A stretch of DNA of 64,000 bases from NCBI GenBank assembly GCA_001000065.1, contig LCGZ01000003.1:124001-188000 (forward strand), read 5' to 3'. Shown here piece after piece: positions 53,345-63,083 of this stretch. The first letter of the stretch is position 1; each line of letters opens with the position of its first letter. A program made the position numbers and the translations under genes. This DNA comes from a candidate division TM6 bacterium GW2011_GWF2_43_87. Lineage in GTDB: Bacteria > Babelota > Babeliae > Babelales > Babelaceae. The notes beneath the pieces are model-generated. The model saw only the letters and a program-made list of their open reading frames with translations. It had not been told where the DNA came from and made no database searches.

Positions 53345-54412
53345 ATGACGATGAAGAACGTAGTGGTAGTGGGAATCCTCGGAATCAGCATACTCGCACA
53401 CGCACCACTTGTGGGCAGATGGATACATAGAATTAAAGCCACGCCTCTTATCCCGTCGATCGAAACCTTTTGGAGTAACACACCTGACAAAGCTCACTAT
53501 ACACTTTCCAACACCTGTCTTAGAGCCTGGGCACTCTTTTATCGATTTGACAAAGAGCTACTTATGAAAGAACAGCTTCCAAAAAACCTCTCTTTTCGCT
53601 ACTCCACTGAAACTGTCGATAGCGCGATCTTATCAAGCCAGATGCAAGAATTAATCCAAGAACTACTAACCATACGGGAACACCCCAAAGATTTTGCTCA
53701 TTTTAAGATCTTAAAAGACAATGACTTTAATTATCTTCGCAGTTGTGGGGTTATTATTTTGAAATTCAAAGACTATCCTTTTGTAGTCAAACTATTTCGA
53801 GAAACTCCCGAGACCTTTGTCGAGCCCTTTGGGAAAGGGCTTCTTCCCGATCTTTTTTGGGGAATGGGTGGAGGCATGACCCGCTTTCTCGCTGGTTTTA
53901 CCCGCATCCGCAACAAGGATGCTGTCGAAGCAAAACTTAAAGAAAGTCCTAAATGGGCAAATCAAATATCCTTACCCCGTAAATGGTTCTGGATACCCCC
54001 TAATGTACCCTGGTTTACTGTAATCGGACACAATCTAAATTCACATGAACTAATGATAGAATACCCATCTCTCTACTGTATTGTATGTGATGAAATGAAG
54101 AGTGAGCGCGAGTTCTCAATCTCCAACGAGGAAGATAGAAAAACAGCGCTTGAGCTCTCTAATTTCTTAGGTAATCGACTAGACCCTCATATCTGCAACT
54201 TTTTCATAGAAAAAGGAACTGGTAAAATCGCGTTAGTCGACACTGAGCACTTTGCCTCCATGCTAGGATTGGAAGAGGAAATTCATTTTAAGAGTTACAC
54301 AGACTGGATAATAAAACTTGCACGAAAGTGCCTAAGAGGCAGTCTTTTTAGAAATAAAAAAGAGCGCCTGGACACCCTAACCTCACCGATACCAGCAAAC
54401 CTGGTTCTTTAG
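53345..54412 (+). CDS. kinase-fold-like protein with N-terminal membrane segment
   Basis: 355 residues. ATG 53345 follows aaggagc. A hydrophobic N-terminus (VVVVGILGISILAHAPLVG) may be an anchor. GVIILKFKDYPFVVKLF supplies a VxK-like lysine strand, and DPHICNFFIEKGTGKIALVDTEHF resembles the catalytic HxD...N and DxE/DFG region of kinase-like phosphotransferases (APH, ABC1 type), with Asn and Asp in register. The glycine loop is unclear. Kinase activity is inference. Its end overlaps dnaA by 4 bp, convergently. Confidence 0.65.
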   Translation: MTMKNVVVVGILGISILAHAPLVGRWIHRIKATPLIPSIETFWSNTPDKAHYTLSNTCLRAWALFYRFDKELLMKEQLPKNLSFRYSTETVDSAILSSQMQELIQELLTIREHPKDFAHFKILKDNDFNYLRSCGVIILKFKDYPFVVKLFRETPETFVEPFGKGLLPDLFWGMGGGMTRFLAGFTRIRNKDAVEAKLKESPKWANQISLPRKWFWIPPNVPWFTVIGHNLNSHELMIEYPSLYCIVCDEMKSEREFSISNEEDRKTALELSNFLGNRLDPHICNFFIEKGTGKIALVDTEHFASMLGLEEEIHFKSYTDWIIKLARKCLRGSLFRNKKERLDTLTSPIPANLVL

Positions 54413-55869
54413 AGATTTCCCGAACGCAAATCATTTTCTATTTTACGCAGCTCTGAAGCAAAGAGGCGATCGCGACGTTGATGCTTTTCTATCTTTTCAA
54501 GCGCACTAAGCACAGTAGTATGATCCTTACGCTCAAAGAATATTCCTATTTCACGAAGTGATGCATCGGTCAGACGCTTCATAAGATACATAGCAACATG
54601 CCGCGCCTGCGAAAGATCCTTGTTTCGCTTAGATGAACGCAGCTCTTGAACAGTATAATTAAAATATTTTCCAACAAAACGAGCAATACTAGGCAACCCT
54701 GCACCCTCTTTTTTCACTTCACTGGTATGCGTCAATACTTTACGCACTACCCCTTCAGTTAGAGGCTGCTTTGTCAAAGAAGCATAGGCCATAACACGAA
54801 TTAACATACCCTCTAGCTCACGCACGCTAGAACATTCACATGAGGCAATACAATAGGCAATTTCATCTTCCAAGACGTAATTATTCGCCTCAGCTTTCTT
54901 GAGAAGTATTGCCACTTTCGTTTCAAGTGTTGGCATCTGTATATCAGCAACCAATCCACCTGCAAGACGCGAGCGTACACGCTCCGCAAGCCCCACAATA
55001 TCACACGGCATCGAATCAGAGGTAAATATAATCTGACGCCCCGTTTGATGCATAGCATTAAAGATCCTAAAAAACGCTTCCTGCGTCTGCTCTTTCTTTG
55101 AAATAAACTGTACATCATCAACAAGAAGCATATCTATATCTTTATATCGAGCTTCAAATTCGTGTACCTTATTCTGCCGTATGGCCAAAACAAAATCATG
55201 CACAAAGCGATCGGCAGATTGATAAAGCACTATTCTGTGACGACTCTGTTCACGTACAGCATTACCAATTGCATGCAACAGATGAGTTTTCCCAAGCCCA
55301 GATCCCCCATAAATAAAGAGAGGATTGTATAATTTCCCCCGACTTTCCACTGTAGCTTGTGCAGCAGAAAAAGCTAACGCATTACTAGGCCCTACCACAA
55401 ACGTATCAAAGCGGTATTGCTCCATAAGAGCACCGTTAAAACCATCCGCCTTTTTACGCGCGGTAACTGCTTTAACTCGATTTTCAGAAGACGTTATAGG
55501 ACGAGCCGCCTGATACAGCTCAACGCCACCCTTATGCGCATTTTCACCTAGCTGCATTAAAACTATAGGTCCAGAACTAGCGGGAATGGGGGGAATGGCA
55601 GGAGTTGAAACTGTAGAGTCGACAAAGACAACGGACACTTTCTCTTCACTTAAAAGTCTACTCAAATGTTTCTGGCACAGCTCAAGATAATGGGAGGAGA
55701 TCCACTGTTTTACAAAAAGGTTGGGTGCCTCTAAGTAAACGGTACGCTCAAGGACGTCCCACCGCACAAATTTCACAGCCTTAAACCACGTTTCTACAAC
55801 GCGGCTCCCGGCTTCTTCGTGCATAATTTTTAAAAAATCTTGCCAGATTAACTCTATTGTCACAGCCAT
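54409..55869 (-). CDS. dnaA: chromosomal replication initiator DnaA
   Basis: 486 residues from ATG 55869 (MAVTIELIWQDFLKIM); an in-frame GTG at 55890 would add seven residues, and neither has a clear Shine-Dalgarno. Domain I, a variable linker with Pro-rich PPIPASSGP, AAA+ domain III with GGSGLGKTHLLHAIGN and MLLVDDVQF, and the C-terminal DNA-binding domain with QARHVAMYLMKRLT and RKDHTTVLSALEKIE. Opens oriC. No cluster of DnaA boxes is visible beside the gene, and dnaN is 46 kb away. Confidence 0.97.
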   Translation of the reverse strand: MAVTIELIWQDFLKIMHEEAGSRVVETWFKAVKFVRWDVLERTVYLEAPNLFVKQWISSHYLELCQKHLSRLLSEEKVSVVFVDSTVSTPAIPPIPASSGPIVLMQLGENAHKGGVELYQAARPITSSENRVKAVTARKKADGFNGALMEQYRFDTFVVGPSNALAFSAAQATVESRGKLYNPLFIYGGSGLGKTHLLHAIGNAVREQSRHRIVLYQSADRFVHDFVLAIRQNKVHEFEARYKDIDMLLVDDVQFISKKEQTQEAFFRIFNAMHQTGRQIIFTSDSMPCDIVGLAERVRSRLAGGLVADIQMPTLETKVAILLKKAEANNYVLEDEIAYCIASCECSSVRELEGMLIRVMAYASLTKQPLTEGVVRKVLTHTSEVKKEGAGLPSIARFVGKYFNYTVQELRSSKRNKDLSQARHVAMYLMKRLTDASLREIGIFFERKDHTTVLSALEKIEKHQRRDRLFASELRKIENDLRSGNL

Positions 55870-55937
55870 ACATATAAAAAGGTTAAACACACTGATCTAT
55901 TTACTTTACCACATTCAAGAAAGTAAACAAAAAACTC

Positions 55938-57023
55938 TTATTTACGAGGCGTCACTATATAGGCAAGATTTCGCGAATTTGCCATTGCTGTAAGAAAGCC
56001 GGAGAGACCATATCTTCGTAAAACTCCAGAAATGGACCACGACGCAGGATCATGACAGATCACCTCCCCGGTCTTAGCATCAAAGCCAACAATTAGCACA
56101 AGATGTCCACGAAAATACGCTTTAGGGGCGCCCTCAATTTCCCCGCGAACACTGACTACGACCGGCAATCCTTCTTGAAGCGATTGGTATAAAGCCCTAA
56201 AAGATTGGAGTCTCTGAACATGGAAAAAGAACGCTCCTCCGGCCCATTCAAACGCATGTGCAGTGTTACACTGCCAGCTACCAAAAACTTTTAACCCTTC
56301 ATCAAACACGCCATTTGCAAAGAGAACGGGATCTAAATTTTTGTGGTTAATAAACGAAGTAAGCATACAGGTAGAAGTTGGAGAACAGAGCACAGGCGCG
56401 CGCGGGTGATGAAGCGTCATCTGCGACCAAATCGGAACTCCTGGAATATAAACCGATTCTAAGGCAGAGTAACGTTGAAGCTGCGATTCTAATTTAAAAT
56501 CTGCAAGACAGGAGACACACGCGGCACAGAGCTTTATATCCGAAAGCTGCGCTCCCCCAACCGGTTCAATTTTGATCCAAAAGCCATTCGCCTTGCGACC
56601 GCCCATAAGCTCCAGCCGCACATGACAATAGGAAGATCCTTTTGACGAACTTGAAAACGAACGTTGAACGCCGTCCGCACCCCATTCAAACATTTTGTGC
56701 CACGACGACATCCACTGCCCGTTAACCTCATGTACACGCACCAAAAATCTAAAAAATCCTTGCTTAGGCCTAACCGCATTCCATGAAAATATAAGCTGGG
56801 TAAACGGCATCACATTCTCTTTTACAAAGGCCCGTTCACCATTACTCAAGCTTTTATCAATAAACGTCCGCTTGTAACAAGCTGTCCACGGCTTTGACTG
56901 TCCATAAAAAGTCGTAGTCGTTAACAGTAGCACTACCAACAAACAAAATCCCGTTAAACGGCTTAACGCAACTCCCTGTGGCGCGATCCCCTCTACTATG
57001 ATACCCCTTAAACCTACACACAT
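55938..57023 (-). CDS. exported C39-like cysteine peptidase
   Basis: 361 residues. Signal or anchor segment at about 23-40 (LTGFCLLVVLLLTTTTFYG). The N-terminal half is a beta-rich domain of about 170 residues. The C-terminal half matches the Peptidase_C39_2 pattern: PIWSQM, CSPTSTCMLTSFI (catalytic Cys), GHLVLIVGFDAKTGEVICHDPAS (His and Asp). gggggt precedes ATG 57023. Substrate unknown; not beside a bacteriocin transporter, so a general extracytoplasmic peptidase is likely. Confidence 0.85.
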   Translation of the reverse strand: MCVGLRGIIVEGIAPQGVALSRLTGFCLLVVLLLTTTTFYGQSKPWTACYKRTFIDKSLSNGERAFVKENVMPFTQLIFSWNAVRPKQGFFRFLVRVHEVNGQWMSSWHKMFEWGADGVQRSFSSSSKGSSYCHVRLELMGGRKANGFWIKIEPVGGAQLSDIKLCAACVSCLADFKLESQLQRYSALESVYIPGVPIWSQMTLHHPRAPVLCSPTSTCMLTSFINHKNLDPVLFANGVFDEGLKVFGSWQCNTAHAFEWAGGAFFFHVQRLQSFRALYQSLQEGLPVVVSVRGEIEGAPKAYFRGHLVLIVGFDAKTGEVICHDPASWSISGVLRRYGLSGFLTAMANSRNLAYIVTPRK

Positions 57024-57251
57024 TAGGCACCCCCTGATATCCGATTTATTTTCCCTACACCAAGCAATTTATCATATTAGAAATAAAGGAAGCAATATAT
57101 AGGAAAAAATTAGGAATAAAGAGTGAGAATTACGGGGTAATTTTCTGTACCTCAGGTCCTAAGGCAAGAGTCCTGTGTAGAGTTTATACTAAACTTATCG
57201 ACGCATGTCCTGAAGTTTACCAAAAGGTAGCGGACAAAGGCCGAGCCGTTG

Positions 57252-57328
57252 TGGTGCGCCTGGCGGGATTCGAACCCACGGCCTACAGATTAGGAATCTG
57301 TCGCTCTATCCTACTGAGCTACAGGCGC
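57252..57328 (-). tRNA. tRNA-Arg (anticodon CCT)
   Basis: On the - strand a full cloverleaf is seen: acceptor GCGCCTG/CAGGCGC, D arm GCTC...GAGC, anticodon arm ACAGA-TTCCTAA-TCTGT with anticodon CCT, T arm GTGGG-TTCGAAT-CCCGC, discriminator A and an encoded CCA. 77 nt including CCA. Confidence 0.96.
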
Positions 57329-57347
57329 ATAAAATATTGAAAGTTAA

Positions 57348-57378
57348 GTTAGGATCCTCAAACTATGAGAATCCTAAC
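57348..57378 (-). terminator. hairpin after the GDYXXLXY gene
   Basis: gttaggat/atcctaac pair over 8 bp, with a further 4 bp (ctca/tgag) after one mismatch. On the - strand it lies between the 57459 gene and the tRNA. Confidence 0.5.
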
Positions 57379-57458
57379 TACTTCATTATTTAATATATAC
57401 CAAACGATAAAAAAGAGGGAAGTAATCAAGCAAATAAAATCCACGTAACCCATCACTT

Positions 57459-58028
57459 CTAAATCGAGATTTCACCGCTCTTTAGTATTAATCCCTTAAT
57501 CAATGGCCGCCCCCACCTGTCAATCATCACCCGTGCCTTTAACCGCTTACCCTCTGCAACTCCTTCTCGAACGGCCTTTTCAATCGCAGCTCCAGTATTC
57601 TCACGGATATAAAAACGTTCAATACCATAATCCACCCAAACGCCCTGTGGGCCCGTCGTCACGGTTTCCCTTTTCGGCAAACGGGCTAATTCATTTATAA
57701 AAAACGTCACTTTACCCTTGATAAAAAGCCCTGCAGGACGCGTTGTACTTATGCCTGTACTGTCGTAACATCCATCAGCGTTTTTAACCAGTGAAACGTA
57801 AACAACCGCGCCCTGAGAAATAGAAGTACCTTCTGGAAGCTTAATCTGATTTATATCAAACTGCAGCTGCACATAATCGCCCTTAAAAAAATCACGAGGA
57901 TCTCGCTGTTCAATATAAAAAAGCACCTCAGTACCCGATTTTAATACATACTCATTAAACGCAACAAAACCACCCCATAGCGCCAACCAGAAGAACGCTA
58001 TCAGACCAAAACCCGTTATCAACTTCAT
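57459..58028 (-). CDS. GDYXXLXY-domain membrane protein
   Basis: 189 residues from ATG 58028 (aggaggg seven bases upstream; a TTG at 58031 is ignored). One N-terminal membrane segment (LITGFGLIAFFWLALWGGFVAF), then an extracytoplasmic domain with the signature GDYVQLQFDI. It lies 12 bp after the DUF2157 gene, the usual partner of this family. Molecular function unknown. Confidence 0.88.
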   Translation of the reverse strand: MKLITGFGLIAFFWLALWGGFVAFNEYVLKSGTEVLFYIEQRDPRDFFKGDYVQLQFDINQIKLPEGTSISQGAVVYVSLVKNADGCYDSTGISTTRPAGLFIKGKVTFFINELARLPKRETVTTGPQGVWVDYGIERFYIRENTGAAIEKAVREGVAEGKRLKARVMIDRWGRPLIKGLILKSGEISI

Positions 58029-58040
58029 CAAATCTCCCTC

Positions 58041-61000
58041 CTAGGATTGCTGTTCTTTTTTCGCGGCACTGGCCTGTTCGGAATGTGCAAAGGCTTCTTT
58101 TAATACACGCCGCTGCCATTCTAATATTGAACCACACACCAACAGTAAAAGTCCGCCCAACATAAAAAAGAGCGACCGAGAAATCAGATTCCACAAAGCG
58201 TCAAAGTATCGACTTACAGAAAGTAACACTATTAAGAACATGACCAGGTTAACACGCCCCATCTCTTCACGACGTACTCCGGAAACCATAAACACTATCG
58301 AAAATGCAAGCAAAATGCTATTAACTAAAACTACGTTCCATATCCAGGCAGGTGATACTATCCCCATTGAGAAATAAAAGGCCACTGCGCTGCCGGTTGC
58401 CGACAATGCTAAAATATTCTCTAAAACCCGCTCCCCCTTGTTTACACAAGGAAGACGCCCCGATAAAACAACCAAAAGAACAACACTCGCTGCTAACAAA
58501 ACAGAGATCCACTGACCTACCCATATCGACATCTGCCATTCGCCCCAACTTAACACCCTATCCGGTTGCAAAGGATGCTGATAAAACGATTCAACAATCC
58601 CTTGAAAGGACAGAATATAGAGCGACACCACGCCTAAACCTAAACCCACCTGCTGGCACATACGCAGAACGTCCGCAATAAGAGGCCTCTGTTCACGCCA
58701 CCTACCAAGCAATAAAAGAACCACTGCTAATAAAACCGCAAAACTCAACAGAGAACAGACAAAAAGATTATATGGTAGCTCCGCAGAGCGTCCCATGATA
58801 AGAGCACCTGTCAAAACCATGCCTGCCACTAGCGGAAGTCTAGACTGAGCTACAAAACCTCTCCATACCAAAGCTACAGCCACTACCCCGCAGCAGATAT
58901 TCACCAAAACTACATAAGGAATCTGATCAACATAGGATACATGGTTAAAAAAGGCGCTCGTCGCCAACCCCATGCTCACTATACTGAGTAAAAATATGCC
59001 ACGATCGATCTTGTCGGCTCCTCTGACTGACAAAATAAACTGCCACACAGAGCCACATAGCGCCAACAGCAATACAACACCAAAATAAAACACCGACATA
59101 GTCGATGGCACCAGTGACTCATATCTAACACTCTCAAACGAGAGTACACAAAACCCACATACAACTAAACATAACCCTATAATCTCATAATACTTTAAAG
59201 AAGGAGCCAAAGAAGCTCGTATACCTTCTTTAAGGCCTCTAGACAACTGGTTTATTATCAAAAGAACCGCACCCACAAGTACAAGCAAGGCCACCAGAGG
59301 AGTTGCCCCTGTAACCTTAGCATCAAATAAAAAGTGACTTATAGCAAAACCTACAAGCCCGATGATCCCCCCATTCAACCAGCGCGAATCTGAACTCCAC
59401 ACTCCCTTAGCTGCAACAATGATACACCCTACGGCCGCTATACCATTAAAGAAATAGTGCATAATCGTCAGGGAAAGCCCTGAAACAGCACCCGCCCTAT
59501 AAACAAAAAAGTCAGAATCACCCTTATAAAAAAGAAGAACAGCAATTGCCGCAACTAACATAGTTACAAAAAAGCTCTCAACGCCATCCCTCACTGAAAA
59601 TTTCCGACGCATAAAGGGAGGAATGAGGATAACCCCTAAGGCCGCACCGATCAACACCGTAAGATAAAATGCTCCCATAAAAGAATAGGCATCCACGTAT
59701 GAAAAACAGTTATTAGCCTCGCCTAACAACTTAGCAAAAGTCAAAAGCCAGAATCCTAAAACACCCATGGCAAGACCGATTATACCACAAATATCGGCGC
59801 CCTTCCGCCTCAACTCCCCTTCAGGGTTTAGATGCCCCACTCCATAAAACAAGATCCCAAACAACAACAGAATCGGCGCTTCCCCAGCCGGAGAAAGCCA
59901 AAAATTCACAACCAGAATAAGCGCGAGCAGACCAAGACTTAAGCGTGCGAGGGATTCCTGAACTATGCCACTTTTGATCATCACAGCCGAGCCCGCAATC
60001 CAGATCAAATTAAAGGCCAAAACAAAGAGAATAGGGTATGCAGGATAAATAAGCCCTACAAAGGCAATCAGCTGTGCTGCCACTACAAGAGGTGTAATGG
60101 CAAGGGTATTCGATTCTCCCTTTGATCGTTTTAGAACCACCCAAATCCACGACAAAATCCCCACTCCGACCATAAACCCAAAAAACAGAAGAGCCGGATT
60201 GTGGTAGATGGTATTCGTAACTGGATAAACCCAGTTCTTCTCTTGGTGCCGTAGCACCACCGCAAGTAGAGCAGGAAGCCCTACCCCTAATCCCACGCGG
60301 CGAAACACTCGAGCAAGCTTTTCCAACCGTGGGTAATAAGAATGCACACGGCTTATCAGAAAAAAGAAGGCGCCCAGTACTATAAAACTGAGGCCATAAC
60401 TGGAAAATCTATAAGGACGGCCTCCAAAAATATTAAACGTAAACCACGAGCCAAACACATTTTGCACAAAAAGATAATGTGCAATAAACAACAGCACAGA
60501 CGTGGTTAAGGCCATGGCCGTAGAAGCCACGCTATAGACTAACGGTATAATCGCCATAATCCACAAGAGCACCAGCCACTGTTCTTGCAGCCCCACGTTA
60601 TAAAGCTGAGCGATAAGATGAATGGTAGCACCACACAATAAAGTGGTAGCAAATAGTATCGCATCGCTAGAATGGGGACGATTCATGCGATCCGACCGCA
60701 ATAAAAAGCCCAGCGCAAGCGCAGAAAGAGTACCACCGGCCGCAATAGCAATTTTAATAAGCCTATGGAAATCTCCCCAATGAGACGAGACAAAAAGCGT
60801 AGCACCCACTCCCAGCAATATCGCCCCAAAAATCAAAAGAAACTTTATAACTCCAGCCGACCGTTGGCCTGCAGAAACCCCTTCTTCTAAGACGGCTTCC
60901 GAAGAAGCTTTCTCAAAATTAGAAGTAGGAGCTTCCACGTGGTCAACATCCACACGTTCCGAATCAATTGTAAGGGGTTCTCCTTTCTCGCTAACAGGTG

Positions 61001-61112
61001 GCTTTCCCTGTGTATCACGATCAGAAAGATTCGCCAACATCTTCTCTGCCTGCTGCTGCGAAATCATCCCACTCAAAACCCATCGATTCAACAGGTCTTT
61101 AAAGTCATCCAT
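58041..61112 (-). CDS. DUF2157-type polytopic membrane protein
   Basis: 1023 residues from ATG 61112 (gggag ten bases upstream; the GTG at 61121 sits against the Shine-Dalgarno). A short N-terminal helical domain (DDFKDLLNRWVLSGMISQQQAEKML) precedes the DUF2157 region (GAILLGVGATLFVSSHWGDF), then more than twenty hydrophobic helices to the end. The pairing with a GDYXXLXY protein is the conserved context of this family. Long for DUF2157 proteins, like fused DUF2157-DUF4401 forms. Function unknown; possibly envelope related. Confidence 0.88.
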   Translation of the reverse strand: MDDFKDLLNRWVLSGMISQQQAEKMLANLSDRDTQGKPPVSEKGEPLTIDSERVDVDHVEAPTSNFEKASSEAVLEEGVSAGQRSAGVIKFLLIFGAILLGVGATLFVSSHWGDFHRLIKIAIAAGGTLSALALGFLLRSDRMNRPHSSDAILFATTLLCGATIHLIAQLYNVGLQEQWLVLLWIMAIIPLVYSVASTAMALTTSVLLFIAHYLFVQNVFGSWFTFNIFGGRPYRFSSYGLSFIVLGAFFFLISRVHSYYPRLEKLARVFRRVGLGVGLPALLAVVLRHQEKNWVYPVTNTIYHNPALLFFGFMVGVGILSWIWVVLKRSKGESNTLAITPLVVAAQLIAFVGLIYPAYPILFVLAFNLIWIAGSAVMIKSGIVQESLARLSLGLLALILVVNFWLSPAGEAPILLLFGILFYGVGHLNPEGELRRKGADICGIIGLAMGVLGFWLLTFAKLLGEANNCFSYVDAYSFMGAFYLTVLIGAALGVILIPPFMRRKFSVRDGVESFFVTMLVAAIAVLLFYKGDSDFFVYRAGAVSGLSLTIMHYFFNGIAAVGCIIVAAKGVWSSDSRWLNGGIIGLVGFAISHFLFDAKVTGATPLVALLVLVGAVLLIINQLSRGLKEGIRASLAPSLKYYEIIGLCLVVCGFCVLSFESVRYESLVPSTMSVFYFGVVLLLALCGSVWQFILSVRGADKIDRGIFLLSIVSMGLATSAFFNHVSYVDQIPYVVLVNICCGVVAVALVWRGFVAQSRLPLVAGMVLTGALIMGRSAELPYNLFVCSLLSFAVLLAVVLLLLGRWREQRPLIADVLRMCQQVGLGLGVVSLYILSFQGIVESFYQHPLQPDRVLSWGEWQMSIWVGQWISVLLAASVVLLVVLSGRLPCVNKGERVLENILALSATGSAVAFYFSMGIVSPAWIWNVVLVNSILLAFSIVFMVSGVRREEMGRVNLVMFLIVLLSVSRYFDALWNLISRSLFFMLGGLLLLVCGSILEWQRRVLKEAFAHSEQASAAKKEQQS

Positions 61113-61240
61113 ACGAGTCACTCTCCCTATAGGTTTTTAACGTTTTAAGCTCCAGGGATAACCTACAATAATCAAAACTCCAAAAACAAGAGATGGAAAT
61201 TCCACGGCATTAAAGAGAAAAATGCGCAAGAATGCAAAAA

Positions 61241-61279
61241 GCCCCTGCTAACATAACTAGTAGTTATGTTAGCAGGGGC
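61241..61279 (-). terminator. 19-bp perfect terminator
   Basis: Arms 61241-61259 and 61261-61279 form an almost continuous palindrome. On the - strand five T residues follow, ending the 61308-61736 gene. Confidence 0.8.
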
Positions 61280-61307
61280 AAACCAAAGAATTTAATAAAT
61301 ACCCTTA

Positions 61308-61736
61308 TTAATTCTGCGATTGAGTATTAACGCTTATACTCAAAAACTGTTGATAAGCTGCTAAATACTGCAACCTAGAAATACCTTGAGGATAATGAAA
61401 CTGCTTATTTATATTTATATTAATAGTACCTGGAAGACTTGTTGAAGAAGATGAAGCTCCATTTTCAGGCGCTACCTTCTCAAAATAACTAAAAGTCGTT
61501 TTAACAATGTCAGCCCTGCAACCATATAACAAAGGAATCTTCAAAACCTCAACCTTCTCCGTCTGCTCCTGCTTAAATGTTTGTGGCCCACTAAAAGCAA
61601 AAGGCAACATAAATGGCCTACGTGGTTGATTCGGTCCACCATTTGAACCACTATTAGGATTGCTAAGCATTCCAAAGAAATTTTGCGCACACCCTAAACT
61701 CAAAACAGCTAACAAAAGACTAAGTTTTATCTTCAT
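61308..61736 (-). CDS. small lipoprotein of unknown function
   Basis: 142 residues. Lipobox LSLGC (Cys about 16) after MKIKLSLLLAVL. A Gly/Asn/Pro-rich segment (GSNGGPNQPRRP) follows, then a mixed helical-beta region and a Ser-rich loop. The mature protein has few charged blocks. Monocistronic with its own promoter and terminator. No family recognised. Confidence 0.75.
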   Translation of the reverse strand: MKIKLSLLLAVLSLGCAQNFFGMLSNPNSGSNGGPNQPRRPFMLPFAFSGPQTFKQEQTEKVEVLKIPLLYGCRADIVKTTFSYFEKVAPENGASSSSTSLPGTINININKQFHYPQGISRLQYLAAYQQFLSISVNTQSQN

Positions 61737-61789
61737 TTTTTCTTCTTTCTTTCAATTAAAAACATTAAGGACTTCAACATAATACTATT

Positions 61790-61818
61790 AATTTACTAAA
61801 TAGAATTCTATTTGTCAA
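61790..61818 (-). promoter_or_regulatory. sigma70-like promoter of the small lipoprotein gene
   Basis: On the - strand TTGACA (61818-61813), a 17-bp spacer and TAAATT (61795-61790). A palindromic aatagaattctatt lies in the spacer and might be an operator. Confidence 0.65.
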
Positions 61819-61964
61819 AGAATTGTTGCGACTTTTTATCGTAAGTTTTCTTTTACCCTACTTTAAATGATAAATTCACACTCCTACCCAACGTGATCTC
61901 AAGGGGTAAAAATAAATCCGCATCACTATCCAGACCCTTTGTCAAAAAACTACATTTAAAAAAT

Positions 61965-62011
61965 AAGAAGTTAGCACTCAATACAAACCCTGTATCAACG
62001 GCTAACTTCTT
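61965..62011 (-). terminator. terminator of the 62048 ankyrin gene
   Basis: aagaagttagc (61965-61975) pairs with gctaacttctt (62001-62011). On the - strand attttttaa follows. Confidence 0.7.
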
Positions 62012-62047
62012 TATGTCGAAAGATTAGTTTCTTAATCTGTCGATTCT

Positions 62048-63040
62048 TTAATCTTCTTCGCTAAAGAAAATCTTTATATCCTCATAAGGCTTTTTTTTCC
62101 ACGAAAACTCATTCTTTTTCTTAGACGCAGGAACGATAGACTTTATATTTTTTTGAAAATAAACTTCATCAGCTGTTTGCCAATTTTGCTTATATTTTAT
62201 CAGCAGATTTATTAAAGGTGACTTATCTGTGAAAATCCTTTTGCTCATCTCAAGCTCTTGATCATTAAATCCCCACGCCGTACCCTTGCAAACCAAGGCC
62301 CTCTCAATAAATTTCTTCGGACCCATAAGAAGGAAGTCGTTAAACTTAGCTGCAATAGAAAAAAGCGTCTCCTTATCTTTGTTTGATACTGAAGCAAAAA
62401 CAGGATCAACTGAAATTAGTAATCTTACCGATTCAACTAAGGTGCCATGCTCAAGAAAAGCAGCCCCAAAAATCTCTCTCATTGCCAAAGCCTCAGGCTC
62501 TTTCCTATGTCTAAACGGAAGCAATGCGTGTGCAAGCTCAATTCGAATCCACTCCCCCATCACATGTAAAGGACTCTCCTCAGTTTGATTAACCAGAATC
62601 CCACCCTGCTCAACAAGAAACTTAAGCACCTCTATATCCGCTTTAAAACCTTTCTTAGCCTCAGCTAAAAGAACCGGATTAACAGCTGCCCCCTGTTTAA
62701 CCAAAAAAGTCGCAATGTCAAAAGCCTTATTTACAAGCGCTTCCGCAAGAGGAGTTACGCCTACTGCATTTTGTTTATTAATATTCGCCCCATTTGCAAT
62801 GAGAATTTTAATCACCCCCATAAGGGAAAAACGAACTGCCAAATGGAGAGGGGTGTCTTTGTTGAAATGCTCTGCATTTACATCAGTCCCCTTCTCAATA
62901 AGCTTCTGAACCTCCCCCACCTCGCCGTCTATAATGGCATTGAAAAGATTCTCCGTCTCACCAGCTTTTACTTGTATGCAAAAACCTCCAAACGTTAAAA
63001 TAAGCGCACCAACCAGCGCAACTTTTGTAACTATCGACAT
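62048..63040 (-). CDS. exported ankyrin-repeat protein
   Basis: 330 residues. Signal peptide MSIVTKVALVGALILTFGGF. Three clear ankyrin units at about 30-130: LFNAIIDGEVGEVQKLIEKG, TPLHLAVRFSLMGVIKILIA, and VTPLAEALVNKAFDIATFLV. The C-terminal 180 residues are helical and not recognised. It lacks the VWFPG domain. Likely protein-binding outside the cytoplasm; partner unknown. Confidence 0.85.
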   Translation of the reverse strand: MSIVTKVALVGALILTFGGFCIQVKAGETENLFNAIIDGEVGEVQKLIEKGTDVNAEHFNKDTPLHLAVRFSLMGVIKILIANGANINKQNAVGVTPLAEALVNKAFDIATFLVKQGAAVNPVLLAEAKKGFKADIEVLKFLVEQGGILVNQTEESPLHVMGEWIRIELAHALLPFRHRKEPEALAMREIFGAAFLEHGTLVESVRLLISVDPVFASVSNKDKETLFSIAAKFNDFLLMGPKKFIERALVCKGTAWGFNDQELEMSKRIFTDKSPLINLLIKYKQNWQTADEVYFQKNIKSIVPASKKKNEFSWKKKPYEDIKIFFSEED

Positions 63041-63083
63041 AGGCTAGCCCTTTCTTATTTTAAAACCACGTCAAAATGCAACT

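Larger units (their letters stand above)
61737..62047. other. 311-bp intergenic region
   Basis: Holds the promoter of the small lipoprotein (61790-61818) and the terminator of the ankyrin gene (61965-62011). Nothing else is recognised. Confidence 0.6.
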
